This document shows positions 26,849 to 36,143 of a stretch of DNA of 64,000 nt, piece by piece (within the stretch, counting starts at the first letter, position 1; the number at the start of each line of letters is the position of its first letter). Position numbers and translations under genes: made by a program. The stretch lies in assembly GCA_963668605.1 (NCBI GenBank), contig OY764903.1:2046001-2110000 (forward strand), written 5' to 3'. Origin of the DNA: G963668605 sp963668605 (GTDB taxonomy: Bacteria; Acidobacteriota; Terriglobia; Bryobacterales; Bryobacteraceae). The notes below the pieces were generated by a model. It was not told where the DNA came from. It worked only from the letters and a program-made list of their open reading frames with translations, and made no database searches.

Positions 26849-28306
26849 TCAGCGGCTTGCGCTATCGAGAAACGGTTGTAAGTCACCCCGGGTTGACGCA
26901 ACCGCAAGCAGTGCGCGCCAAACGCCGAGCTTCGCCAAGGAGTCATCGATCTCCGCCTGGGTGAGCAACCTCTGTGCGTCAGAGACCTCGACAACGGTCC
27001 CCAATCCCGCGCTATACCGAGCCATGGACTGGCGGTGTGTGGCTGCGGCGGCTTCCACCTGCACAGGAGTGTTGTCCGCTATTTGCCGTGCGGCATCTGC
27101 GGCAGCAAGCGAAGCGTCCAACCTCCCCTTGAGATCCACCACGATCTGCCGGTACCGGCTCGTCTCCGCTTGAATACGCGCGGCTTCGACATCCTTCCGC
27201 GCACGCAAAGAAGCGAATTCCATAATCGGAAGATTTGCAGTGAATCCTACGGCCCAATTGGCGATGTTCGGCCCAAGGCCGTTGACCCCTCCCATTGTCG
27301 ATCCATTCGAAGCGCCAGTGCCACGGGCGTAAGTGCTGGCAAGGAGGTTAAAGCGCGGATAATAGGCACGCTCCAACGACTTCAATCGCGCCTTCGCTTC
27401 TTCGACAGCGGTACCCTGCTCGAGCGCCGCCGGGTTCTGGACCACTGACCTTGCAGGCTGGACATCAACGGGTGGAAGGTCAAGGAGACGACCGGCCGCC
27501 ACTCTTACCGCCGGTGGCTCCAGTCCGAGAAGACGGGCGAGCAGTGCCTGGGCAATCCCGACCGATTGCATTGCCTGGATCAATTGAGTCTTTGCCGCGC
27601 TGTTTTCGGCACGCGAACGAGATAGCTCAACGCCAGGCCGGATCTTTGAACGGACCAGGCTTTCAACTACTCTAAGGAATACCTCCGAACGTTTTACACC
27701 GGCTTCCGCGGCCCGCACCGTTTGCTCAGCAGCCAGCAGAGTGAGAAAGCTATCCGCGGCGAGAGTCGCGACTTCCAGAGAGGTCCGAGTGACTGCCGCA
27801 TCGGCGCGCGTTTTCGCGACCTCCGCCACAGCGACGTTGGCCCGGCGCAACCCGAAGTCAAACGGCTCCCAGGAGACAACGAACCCGACGGCGGTCCCCC
27901 AGACATTCGCCATGCTGTTTTGCTCCACCGCCTGGCCGGAGATGCTCGGCAAACCTTGCGGGAATAGCAGGCCCGCGACGTTGTTTCTGGTCGCTCTATT
28001 TACCTGCGCAACCGCATCGACTCGCGGTAGGTAGGAGCTGCGCGCGGCACGGATGCCTGCTGACGCCGCTGTGACCTGCGCCTGTGAGACTCCAATAGCC
28101 GGGTACTTTTGGAGCGCCTGACTCACAACTTGATCCACTTTGAGGGGTGTTGACTGTTGTGCTCGAAGCCCGATCTGAGCGGCGGGCAAGGCCACGATAC
28201 AGAAAAGGAGTGGCCGGAGGAATTCGGCCGCTGGAAGACTGTGCCTGGCTGACTGGAACGATTGCGTTGATAATAACGTGAACACTTTTGTTAGCACTCT
28301 GGGCAA
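26849..28306 (-). CDS. TolC-family outer-membrane efflux channel
   Basis: Up to 485 aa. There is no ATG near the 5' end; the frame opens with TTG 28306 and has GTG codons at 28297 and 28285, so the start is uncertain. After a hydrophobic export segment (LLFCIVALPAAQIGLRA) come two TolC-type helical repeats (KYPAIGVSQAQVTAASAGIR; SRAENSAAKTQLIQAMQSVG; LKSLERAYYPRFNLLAS; RYSAGLGTVVEVSDAQRLLT). It forms the exit duct of this RND system and might also serve the MacA/MacB system at 30.7-35.2 kb, whose own channel gene is broken. Confidence 0.88.
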   Translation of the reverse strand: MPRVLTKVFTLLSTQSFQSARHSLPAAEFLRPLLFCIVALPAAQIGLRAQQSTPLKVDQVVSQALQKYPAIGVSQAQVTAASAGIRAARSSYLPRVDAVAQVNRATRNNVAGLLFPQGLPSISGQAVEQNSMANVWGTAVGFVVSWEPFDFGLRRANVAVAEVAKTRADAAVTRTSLEVATLAADSFLTLLAAEQTVRAAEAGVKRSEVFLRVVESLVRSKIRPGVELSRSRAENSAAKTQLIQAMQSVGIAQALLARLLGLEPPAVRVAAGRLLDLPPVDVQPARSVVQNPAALEQGTAVEEAKARLKSLERAYYPRFNLLASTYARGTGASNGSTMGGVNGLGPNIANWAVGFTANLPIMEFASLRARKDVEAARIQAETSRYRQIVVDLKGRLDASLAAADAARQIADNTPVQVEAAAATHRQSMARYSAGLGTVVEVSDAQRLLTQAEIDDSLAKLGVWRALLAVASTRGDLQPFLDSASR

Positions 28307-29403
28307 TCATTCAGGATATCTCAATCCATGCAATCAGATTTTAATATCCATAGGCGATTGCGAGGAGTCCGCCATTCCTCGATCACGGCGGCAATTAGTC
28401 CCCGGGGTCCGCTGCCACGGGATCTTCGCGTGCCGCCAAATGGCTTTCCAGATGCGCCCTCTCGCCGGCAGACAGGGCTTTGCGGTTCATAAGCCTGGCC
28501 CATTGTGCGCGGTGGCCGTCCGCACTCGCATCGAACCGGCGCTGGAGTTCGCGCAGCACACTCCGAAACCCATGTTTCGAGGGCTCGCCCAGAATTTGTA
28601 AAGCCGGTCTGCAGTTCTCCTGAACCTCGGCTCTTCAGTGTTCGAGTCACCCAGTTTCGTCTCACGCTCCGGAACGAATGGAACCAGGGACGGGCGATGT
28701 CCATCTCGGGCAGCGCTGGCTCGAAACGTGGCAGCTCGCGCACACATTCCTTCAGCTGATGGTCCTGGACGGATGATTGATCGTGCAGGGATTCGGTAGT
28801 AAATGCCAGCGCGGACTGGTGCTGGTGGACACGCCGGGTTTGGGCGTTGAACTACCACTTTCGACGGGCTGCCTGAATCAGCGAAATCCCGTCTTGAGGG
28901 GCGCCCGTACGTCGGTCGGGGCACGTACGCTTCCAAATGACCAAACGCGGTCAGATTTACCGTCCTAGACTTTTTACGGGCGAGTCGGACACTACTGTAA
29001 ACCGAAGTGCGAATTCGAAAACTGTAAACCGAGATGGACGGGTTTGTTAACCGGAAGCCTGAATGCTTCCGATGCAATTGAGACGGCGTGACGTCACTCA
29101 ATCGGGTCCCCAAGTGGGTATTTCACGGTGGATAGACACTGGTGAAGTGGTTGATTATATGAGAGTTACTAAAACGAAGCCGCGTTGCGATCCGTGGGGG
29201 AGCACCTGCCGCGATCCCGCCTCAAAGTCTGGTGTCTGGACTAGGTCATGTGGTCAGGCGTCGGGCAGCGAGGGTGCGCCTGTATCCCCCCTAAACCCTC
29301 CAAAAACGCTGCGACATGCAAGATGGCACGCCGCGTGCACCGTCAAGCTTGACGATAACCAATGCCAGGAGGCTAAGCCTCGTAAACCAGGAGAGGACAT
29401 TTT
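28307..29403. other. 1.1-kb stretch of decayed sequence
   Basis: No intact gene. On the minus strand, about 28405-28635, a 75-residue frame following a stop reads HGFRSVLRELQRRFDAS, QWARLMNRKALSAGERAHLE and LAAREDPV, and looks like a real C-terminus of unknown family with a lost 5' part. Upstream of this I see only broken frames. 28994-29060 carries a repeated motif listed separately. Confidence 0.35.
28994..29058. repeat. Three spaced ACTGTAAACCGA-like repeats
   Basis: ACTGTAAACCGA at 28994 and 29021, and a weaker TGTTAACCGGA at 29045, lie 24-27 bases apart in the same orientation. Multiple spaced terminal repeats are characteristic of IS21-family ends, so this may be the scar of an excised or deleted element. 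No IstA/IstB remnant is visible. Confidence 0.4.
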
Positions 29404-29853
29404 ATGCGATCACTTCTCACAACAACTTCGCGAATACTACCTGTACTTGCTCTCGCTGCCGCACTCACGGCGAGCGGAGCCCTCGCGCAGCAGACCCAGC
29501 CCAAAGCCGGGAAGGCGCCGGCCAAGAGCGGCATGATGAGCGGGAACATGGGCGATCAATGCAAGCAGATGATGGCCATGCACACCCAGATGATGGCTGA
29601 TATGAAGGCCATGGACTCGAGTCTCAATCAGAAGGTGGCGGCCATGAACGCGGCGAAAGGCAACGCGAAGGTCGATGCGATGGCCGCCGTCATTAACGAA
29701 ATGGCCACCCAGCGAACCCAGATGATGTCGAAGATGTCGGGTATGCAGGACCAGATGATGGCGCACATGCGCGAGCATATGGCACAATCCGGCAGCGCTG
29801 CGATGAAGCAGTCGATGGCTCAATGCCCTATGATGAAGGGCATGAAGCAGTAA
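29404..29853 (+). CDS. Small Met-rich secreted protein
   Basis: 149 aa from ATG 29404, with AGGAG 11 bases upstream. A signal peptide (ILPVLALAAALTASGALAQQ) is followed by a helical domain with very many methionines (MMSGNM, CKQMMAMHTQMMADMKAMD, MMSKMSGMQDQMMAHMREHM, CPMMKGMKQ), plus His and two Cys. Met/His-rich periplasmic proteins commonly bind Cu(I) or Ag(I); that function is inference from composition. It is encoded between two export systems, which fits metal stress. Confidence 0.7.
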   Translation: MRSLLTTTSRILPVLALAAALTASGALAQQTQPKAGKAPAKSGMMSGNMGDQCKQMMAMHTQMMADMKAMDSSLNQKVAAMNAAKGNAKVDAMAAVINEMATQRTQMMSKMSGMQDQMMAHMREHMAQSGSAAMKQSMAQCPMMKGMKQ

Positions 29854-30480
29854 CCCAGCGCGTCAGAGGTCGGACGGTCTCGTCAAGGCACGCCAGGATT
29901 CACAAATAGCCGAGGAGTGCTCCGGACGAGCGACGCCATCCGCATCGGTGTTCACCCGTGCTAGCAGCCCAGAGGTTGATCGCGGGGGGCACCATGCACC
30001 GCTCCTATTTCGTTACGTTGAATGACGAGTTCGCCATCATGCCCATAACCGTTCCGTAGTTCGTCTGTATACGGACCTGGCGGGCGTCGGTCGCAGCGGC
30101 TGGCAGGATTTGAACGGTAGCGTAGTGCTCGTCGACCCGCCTACGAGACCCGCTTGGTGGACTGAACATGGCTCGCGGCCATGAGATGAGCTACATGGCG
30201 TTCAATGCCGCCAACAACACCGCACTGGTCACTGACGAGAACGACGATGTCGTCCGCGTCATCTCGCTCGTTTCGAACTCGATCTGGTCGACCCCGCAAG
30301 CTACGAGTTAACGACACGAATCAACGCAGGGGATACCGAACGGCAGGGGCAGTTCACGATGCCTCTCATTTCCTCCCCCCGAGCAGCGCATCAGCTGGCA
30401 CCACATTTACCTTGACTCTCACCGGGTCGGAGTTCCAGGGCATCCAGGGCATCGAGTTCGTCCTCGCCGGTTCGTGCCGT
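29854..30480 (+). pseudogene. Remnant of a secreted beta-propeller / IPT-TIG protein
   Basis: Frames 30175-30310 (HEMSYMAFNAANNTALVTDE, NDDVVRVISLV) resemble a YncE-like propeller blade. 30345-30470 (SSASAGTTFTLTLTGSEFQG, IQGIEFVLAG) resembles an IPT/TIG strand set. They lie in different frames and lack both ends, so this is decayed sequence. The part 29854-30170 holds nothing I can support. Confidence 0.4.
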
Positions 30481-30679
30481 ACCGCTGCACATAGGTGCCC
30501 AGGATTTCCTGATCGGTCTTGCCCGTCGCCACCCATTTGGCGATCTCGACCCGCATCTTGACTGCGCTCTCGCTTTGGTGACGGGATACTGGTTCGGTGT
30601 AGCAGCAAGGGGCCAGAACCGCGTTCTCAAGCCGCCCGACCCTGGCCTTCTGTTTGTCCTGCGTCTCGGCCGCCGCCAT
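30470..30679 (-). pseudogene. Truncated CcmH/NrfF-type cytochrome c maturation fragment
   Basis: The minus-strand frame has NAVLAPCCYTEPVSRHQSES, then AVKMRVEIAKWVATGKTDQE and ILGTYVQRYG. The order (Cys motif, SxxA spacing, K.D.EI..Y...YG) is that of CcmH, the thioredoxin-like haem-lyase subunit. After about 65 residues the frame runs into the TIG-like remnant in antisense, so the C-terminal part is lost. The first Cys region is CC rather than CxxC. Confidence 0.5.
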
Positions 30680-30749
30680 GGGCCAATTACTACCAACAAG
30701 ATAAGTGCGGAGCGCAACGCGACCCGATAAACTCCCTATGTGATGGCGC

Positions 30750-31973
30750 TCATTCCGCGCGCAACGAATTCACCGGATTCGCCAAAGAAGCCTTCCGCGC
30801 CGGAATCGTGCCGAACAGCAGCCCGATTCCCGCCGAGCAAGCCACGGCTAGAAAGAGCGTCTGCGGAACGAGAACAGCCTGCCAATCGGCTACGTACGCG
30901 ATCACGAGGGTCGCCGCGACGCCTACCAGGACCCCGATCAGTCCACCCGACAGACTCAGCATCATGGCTTCCAGCAAGAACTGAAAAAGGATGTCGCTTC
31001 GGCGCGCACCCAATGCGCGGCGCAAGCCGATCTCACGGACGCGTTCGCGTACGGACATGAGCATCACGGCGAGTATGCCCATGCCGCCAACCGCAAGGGA
31101 GAGTGAGGCAACGCCGACTGTCAGCGACGTGAACGTCTGCTGCGTCTCTTCTTGTGCGCGCAGGAGTTCGGCTTGGTTCTGAATCGTAAAGTCGTCCTGT
31201 TTTTCACCCCGCAGCCGGTGGCGTTCACGCAGGAGATCGCGCAACCGGGCAGCACACGCATCCATCTGCCGTTCCGAGCGGGCCTGGACGTAGATGTTGT
31301 TGACGTAGATGTTGTTGAACACCCGGCGCAGAGCCGTGCGAATCGGAATGAGAATCTGGTCATCCTGGTCGGCACCGTTCATATCAACGCCGGCTACCGC
31401 CAACATCCCGATCACCTGAAACGGCACCTTACCGATCCGGATCGTCTGCCCGACCGGGTTCGCCCCACCGAAGAGGTCCCGAACGACCGTTTGTCCAACC
31501 ACGGCGACGCGCAGGGAAGCGCGGTCGTCCTGATAGTCGAACATATTGCCGTTTTGCAGACGCAGATTGCGGATCGCCAGCATCTCTGGTGTTGTCCCGA
31601 CGATATTGGTTTTGAGCGAGACCTCCTCAAACTTAACGGCTAGTTTCTTGGACTGCGCCGGCGCCACCAGCGATATCAGCTCTGGCGCGGCGCTTTGGAT
31701 GGCGTATGCGTCGTCTGGCAGCAGCGATGTGACTATGGCGTTTTGCCGGGTTCTCCCGGCGACAACAGTGACTTTTCCGGCGGTGACCGAGATCAGGTTG
31801 GTTCCCATCCGGCGGATCCCTTCAAGCACCTTTTGCTCTGAACCGCGGCTAACCGCAGCCATCACGCTCACCGTGGCGATCCCTACGACAATTCCCAGGA
31901 GTGAAAGAATCGTCCGTAGCTTGTGAGCCCACAGCATCTCGACAGAAATTTTCAGGCCGCGAGTCCATCGCAT
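30750..31973 (-). CDS. MacB-type ABC transporter permease (second)
   Basis: 407 aa from ATG 31973 (the frame is open to 32021, but that would overlap the preceding gene). It has an N-terminal helix (LWAHKLRTILSLLGIVVGIA), a large periplasmic MacB_PCD domain (about residues 45-250) and an FtsX-like domain with three C-terminal helices (LTVGVASLSLAVGGMGILAV, REIGLRRALGARRSDILFQF). It lacks a fused ATPase domain and pairs with the permease 31984-33192 and the separate ATPase. In MacB-type mechanotransmission systems the pump drives periplasmic substrates through TolC. Confidence 0.9.
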   Translation of the reverse strand: MRWTRGLKISVEMLWAHKLRTILSLLGIVVGIATVSVMAAVSRGSEQKVLEGIRRMGTNLISVTAGKVTVVAGRTRQNAIVTSLLPDDAYAIQSAAPELISLVAPAQSKKLAVKFEEVSLKTNIVGTTPEMLAIRNLRLQNGNMFDYQDDRASLRVAVVGQTVVRDLFGGANPVGQTIRIGKVPFQVIGMLAVAGVDMNGADQDDQILIPIRTALRRVFNNIYVNNIYVQARSERQMDACAARLRDLLRERHRLRGEKQDDFTIQNQAELLRAQEETQQTFTSLTVGVASLSLAVGGMGILAVMLMSVRERVREIGLRRALGARRSDILFQFLLEAMMLSLSGGLIGVLVGVAATLVIAYVADWQAVLVPQTLFLAVACSAGIGLLFGTIPARKASLANPVNSLRAE

Positions 31974-31983
31974 ACGAGTCTGC

Positions 31984-33192
31984 CTAACGAAGCGCTTCGA
32001 CCGGATGGAGGCCCGCAGCACGGCGCGCCGGGAGCAATCCGAATACGAGTCCCACCAGCAACGACAGGCCGAGAGCCAACGCCACAGGCTCCCAGGAGAT
32101 CTCGGTCGTTTTGGCTGTCAGTCTCCCAACCAATAGAGAAGCGGCGATGCCCAACACCAAACCGCCGATGCCGCCGCTGGAGGTCAGGGCAACCGATTCA
32201 AACAGGAACTGTAGGAGGACATCTCGCCGCTTGCCTCCGAGAGCCCTTCTGAGTCCAATCTCGTGGCGCCGCTCAGCTACGGAGAGAAGCATCAGGTTCA
32301 TCAGCACGATACCGCCGGTGACTAGCGACAAAATCGTAACGGCGAGCAACACCCGGTTCAATGTGCCGGCAACCATCTGGCTCAAGCCGGCGATGATATC
32401 CGGGGTGACCACGCGGAAATCGTCCAGATCGGGAGGACGGATGTTGTGCCGCTCCCTAATGAGCGCTCGAACCTCCGAAGCCACGCGCTGCACGTCACCA
32501 ACGGCCGAGACCCGCACGCGGACCATCGTGAAGGTTGAGACGTTGAACGTGCGCCGCATTGCCGTGGTCAACGGAATGATGACGCGCTCATCCATGTCCG
32601 TGCCCATGGGGCTTGTACCCTTTGCCGGTAGAACACCCTTGACTTTGAAATTCGCGTTGGCAATCCGGATCGTCTCGCCGATCGGATTGGCCCCTTGAAA
32701 GAGCTCGCGAACCACTGTCTGTCCGATGACGGCCACGCGGGCCATACCCGCATAATCCTGCTCGTCGTAAAAATCCCCGGATGTGATGTACCAATCCCAG
32801 GCGTCCTGCCAGGCAGTCCCGGCTCCGATTACCGTAACCTCGTAAGACCGGTCGCGGTAGCTCGCCGGGACCATCGGTCGCATCACTTGAGGACAGATGG
32901 ACTTCACACCGCGGACCTGTGTTTCAACCGCTTTGGCATCATCGAGCGTGAGCGTGGCGACGGTCGGGTCCGCCCCAGGAAGGTTCTTACCCCCGCCGGC
33001 GAACAGCATGATTGCCGTAGGACCGAAGTTGTTCACGCGCTGCATGACCTTTCGGTTCGCGCTTTTGGCCATGCTGACTACCACCGTAAGCGACGAAATC
33101 CCGACGACCACGCCCAGCATTACCAGGAACGAACGAGTCTTGTTCCGCCCCAGCGCAATCATCGATTGTTTGAACAGCCTCCAGGTTCTCAT
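31984..33192 (-). CDS. MacB-type ABC transporter permease (first)
   Basis: 402 aa. N-terminal helix with RNKTRSFLVMLGVVVGISSL, a periplasmic domain, and a C-terminal FtsX-like domain (VAERRHEIGLRRALGGKRRD, LLVGLVFGLLPARRAAGLHP). It overlaps the start of the ATPase-gene stop by 4 bases, so translation is coupled. Two non-identical permeases suggest a heterodimeric pump rather than a MacB homodimer. Confidence 0.9.
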   Translation of the reverse strand: MRTWRLFKQSMIALGRNKTRSFLVMLGVVVGISSLTVVVSMAKSANRKVMQRVNNFGPTAIMLFAGGGKNLPGADPTVATLTLDDAKAVETQVRGVKSICPQVMRPMVPASYRDRSYEVTVIGAGTAWQDAWDWYITSGDFYDEQDYAGMARVAVIGQTVVRELFQGANPIGETIRIANANFKVKGVLPAKGTSPMGTDMDERVIIPLTTAMRRTFNVSTFTMVRVRVSAVGDVQRVASEVRALIRERHNIRPPDLDDFRVVTPDIIAGLSQMVAGTLNRVLLAVTILSLVTGGIVLMNLMLLSVAERRHEIGLRRALGGKRRDVLLQFLFESVALTSSGGIGGLVLGIAASLLVGRLTAKTTEISWEPVALALGLSLLVGLVFGLLPARRAAGLHPVEALR

Positions 33193-33917
33193 TGGGCGCC
33201 TCCCGTCAGAGCAAACAACTCCTTCTCCGCATTGAGCGGAGCTTCGCGCTTCGAATCTTCAAATATGCGCCCCTCACGGAGCACCAGGATGCGACCCGCG
33301 TGTTCGGCAATGTTCTGATCGTGAGTGATCAGGACCACTGTCCGGCCTTCACCGTTCAGTTTCTGGAGAATCGATATGATCTCGAGGCCGCTTTGACGGT
33401 CCAGGTTGCCGGTTGGTTCGTCCCCCAAAATCAGCGCGGGGCTTGTGACCAGAGCGCGCGCGATGGCGACCCGCTGCTGTTGGCCTCCGGAAAGCTGGTT
33501 TGGACGGTAGTCCATCCGATCTCCGAGACCGACCGCCTTAAGCGATGACACGCACTTCGCGGAAGCGTCAGAGGGGTACTTATCCGCGTAGGTCAGCGGA
33601 AGTAGCACGTTGTCGAGAGCAGACGCCCGGTCGAGCAGATGGAACTGCTGGAATACGAATCCGATCTTCTCGTTGCGGATGGAGGAAATCGCGTCGTCAT
33701 TATTCTGGAACACGTCCACTCCATCCAGTAGATACTTCCCGCCGGTGGGAACATCGAGGCAGCCCAGGATGTTCATGAGCGTCGTCTTTCCCGTGCCCGA
33801 TGCGCCCATGATTGCCACGAATTCGCCCCTGTCCACCTTGAAGCTGACGCCGCGCAGGACCGGTGTTTCGATGGCCCCGGCGCGATAAGTCTTGGTAATA
33901 TCGATCATTTCGAGCAT
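33189..33917 (-). CDS. ABC transporter ATPase of the MacB/LolD type
   Basis: 242 aa from ATG 33917. Walker A GASGTGKTT, Q-loop FVFQQFHLLDR, signature LSGGQQQRVAIARAL, Walker B LILGDEPTGNLD and the switch His in VLITHD are all present. It energises the two downstream permeases. The gene lies 3 bases after the adaptor gene. Confidence 0.93.
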   Translation of the reverse strand: MLEMIDITKTYRAGAIETPVLRGVSFKVDRGEFVAIMGASGTGKTTLMNILGCLDVPTGGKYLLDGVDVFQNNDDAISSIRNEKIGFVFQQFHLLDRASALDNVLLPLTYADKYPSDASAKCVSSLKAVGLGDRMDYRPNQLSGGQQQRVAIARALVTSPALILGDEPTGNLDRQSGLEIISILQKLNGEGRTVVLITHDQNIAEHAGRILVLREGRIFEDSKREAPLNAEKELFALTGGAQ

Positions 33918-33920
33918 GAA

Positions 33921-35150
33921 CTACGCACCTCCAGTTGGTTTCGGCGTACTGCGAATGAGCACCTTGTCGCTTTCGTTCAGGCCGCTCACAATCTCAATCC
34001 ACTCCGGATCTTTCCAGCCGACTCTGACCGTCTGCCGCACGGCCTGGCCGTTTCGAAGCACATAAACGACGGACTTGCCCTGCTCCCTGGAAACGGCGCG
34101 CAAAGGGGCCGCCAAGACTCCAGTCCGGGCGTTCAGGGAGATGGTCACGTTCGTCGTCATCTCGGGACGCAGTTGACCGGTGAGCGGCTCGTCAATGCGC
34201 AAAACAACGTCGTAGTAGACTACGTTGTCCATGATCACGGCCTTCGGATAAACGGCCTGCACGGTCGCGTTGAAGTCGCGGTCCGGATAGGAATCGACAG
34301 TGAATGCTGCCTTCTGGCCCACCCGGATCTTACCTATATCGGTTTCGTCGACAAACGCGTCAACCTGCAGTTTCCGCAGATCGATGATGATCACAAAGAC
34401 CGGGGAATTCAGACCGGCCGCAACCGTCTCGCCCGCCTGCGTCGAAACAGCGCTGATAATTCCCGGTATCGGTGCCCGGATAGTGGCGTACTCGACCTGC
34501 GCCTCAAGAACGCGTACCGCCGCGGCAGATTGTTCGATCTGCGCTTTGGCCGATCTCAGGTCCTCGATGTATCGTTGCTTTGCCAGGTCGAGTTCGCGCC
34601 TCGCGGAAACCACCCGGGCTTCGGTGACGTCCCGCTCTTTCGTCGCCGAGTCGAGGGTCTGCTTCGCAATCAGTCCGTGGGCCAGCAGCGCGCTCTGCCT
34701 GCCAAATTCGGTCTTCGCCAGTTCCGCCGTAGCTTCCGCATCCGCCAGCGCGGCCTCGGCTTTTTGGGTTTCCCTTGGCCGCAGGGTCTCCACGGAGGAC
34801 AATCTTGCCTCGGCGACCTTGAATTCCGCGCGCCGTTGCTCCAAAAGTGCCTGCTGATCGTCTTTCTCTAATTCGGCAATGACCTGGCCGGCCTGAACGA
34901 CGTCACCGATGTTGGCGTGCAACCGCTGAACCCGGCCGGAGACGCGCGACCCGACGCGGACTTCCGCCCCAATCATGGCGTTGACCTTACCCGTCGCCGC
35001 CACCGTCGCCACCAGGTCTCGGCGCTGGACGGAAACATAGGAGCCCTGGTCGGCTGCCTCCGTCTGCTTGGGTCGGCCGAGCGACCACCAGGCGCCGGCG
35101 CCCGCAGCGCTAAGACCCGCCAGGGTTATCAGAATCCATTTCATTCGCAT
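33921..35150 (-). CDS. MacA-like periplasmic adaptor
   Basis: 409 aa from ATG 35150 (alternative ATG two codons on). An N-terminal anchor (WILITLAGLSAAGAGAWWSL) is followed by VGSRVSGRVQRLHANIGDVV, a long coiled-coil hairpin (about residues 100-210, Glu/Ala/Arg-rich), and AAPIPGIISAVSTQ-like second lipoyl and barrel segments (RAPIPGIISAVSTQAGETVA). It joins the ABC pump to an outer-membrane channel. Its 5' end overlaps the stop of the TolC stub by 10 bases. Confidence 0.9.
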   Translation of the reverse strand: MRMKWILITLAGLSAAGAGAWWSLGRPKQTEAADQGSYVSVQRRDLVATVAATGKVNAMIGAEVRVGSRVSGRVQRLHANIGDVVQAGQVIAELEKDDQQALLEQRRAEFKVAEARLSSVETLRPRETQKAEAALADAEATAELAKTEFGRQSALLAHGLIAKQTLDSATKERDVTEARVVSARRELDLAKQRYIEDLRSAKAQIEQSAAAVRVLEAQVEYATIRAPIPGIISAVSTQAGETVAAGLNSPVFVIIIDLRKLQVDAFVDETDIGKIRVGQKAAFTVDSYPDRDFNATVQAVYPKAVIMDNVVYYDVVLRIDEPLTGQLRPEMTTNVTISLNARTGVLAAPLRAVSREQGKSVVYVLRNGQAVRQTVRVGWKDPEWIEIVSGLNESDKVLIRSTPKPTGGA

Positions 35151-35389
35151 AGACTTTCCTGAACGACACTATTCCCGAGCCAATACCGGAAGCGGACCGG
35201 TTCCCGCGAGACCCGTCCGCGCCGAGCTTCCGCGATCACCGTGCCGTTGGCGGAAATGGTTTGCCCGGTTGCCTTTTCCAAATCAGTCCGAGCCTTGTTG
35301 TAGGCGCTCAATCTGCGGGTGGCTGTTGCGCTTGCCCTGGGATCAACATGGAAAGCATGCCCGCGCAAAGGAACTGGAGCTGCACCCAC
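35141..35389 (-). pseudogene. C-terminal stub of a TolC-family channel gene
   Basis: The frame ends with RLSAYNKARTDLEKATGQTI followed by SANGTVIAEARRGRVSREPV, the characteristic end of TolC-family proteins of Acidobacteria (aYN.AR.dLe.ATG). Only about 70 matching residues remain. The preceding residues (HAFHVDPRASATATR) show a deletion removing the helical repeats and the whole 5' part. It sits at the first position of the MacA-ATPase-permease-permease operon, as expected for the original channel gene. Confidence 0.7.
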
Positions 35390-35480
35390 TGTCTCGGTAG
35401 ATTCATCTCTTCAACTCCGATAAACGGATGAAGTGAGGAAATCCCTCGGACAAAGTTCGGGAAGAGGCGCGACTGGACGA

Positions 35481-36098
35481 TTAGCGCTTCTCGAAGAACA
35501 GGTAGTACTGATAGGGCAGAATGTCGAGCCGTTTGGAGAGGGTGAAGCCCGCGCTCCGAAACTCGGCGATGACCTCGTCGTCCGAGAGTTTCATGGACGG
35601 CGGCGGCCCGATGGGCACGTCCTTTTTATAGAACTCTATCACCACGATGCGGCCGCCCGGCTCTAATGCCTTGGCGAGCTTCGGATAGTACGCGGCGCGA
35701 TTCTCAATGTGGTGCAGCACATCGCAGAAGAAGATGACATTGACTGAGCCGTCTGGGAGGCGCGGATCGTCCGGCGTGGCCAGCACCGTCTTGAGGTTCG
35801 CCGGGGCGTCCTTTCCGGCAATATCCAACAGCTTTTGGTCAATATCGACCGCATAGACCTTTCCAGCATGCATGGCAAACCGGCGCGCGAAATAGCCCGT
35901 CCCCGCGCCGATATCAGCGATGGTATCGGTCGGTTTGAGATTCAGCGCCATCACCACATCGTGCGGCTTCTGCCATTCATCACGCGAAGGATCCTCCAAC
36001 ACCTTCGCGTACTCGTCTGAGGACGGCGGATGATGCTGATGAGGCACCTGCGCAAACGCAACCGTCGAAAGAATCAACATGTATCCGTAGAGTCTCAT
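35481..36098 (-). CDS. Exported class I SAM-dependent methyltransferase-like protein
   Basis: 205 aa from ATG 36098, chosen because it begins a signal peptide (MRLYGYMLILSTVAFAQ). The Rossmann methyltransferase motifs follow: IADIGAGTGYFARRFA (motif I), VYAVDID, VNVIFFCDVLHHIENR and LEPGGRIVVIEFYKK. A His-rich patch (HQHHPPSS) follows the signal. A periplasmic SAM methyltransferase is odd because SAM is cytosolic; such signal-bearing versions are nevertheless common in this phylum. The substrate is unknown. Confidence 0.8.
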   Translation of the reverse strand: MRLYGYMLILSTVAFAQVPHQHHPPSSDEYAKVLEDPSRDEWQKPHDVVMALNLKPTDTIADIGAGTGYFARRFAMHAGKVYAVDIDQKLLDIAGKDAPANLKTVLATPDDPRLPDGSVNVIFFCDVLHHIENRAAYYPKLAKALEPGGRIVVIEFYKKDVPIGPPPSMKLSDDEVIAEFRSAGFTLSKRLDILPYQYYLFFEKR

Positions 36099-36143
36099 GG
36101 CCACACTATCCTCTGAAGTTTGATGCAAAAAACCTTAATTACG

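Noticed and set aside
28487..29113. 208-codon minus-strand frame
   Set aside because: Arg/Ser/Pro-rich translation that crosses the spaced terminal-repeat array; the better coding signal in this stretch is in another frame.
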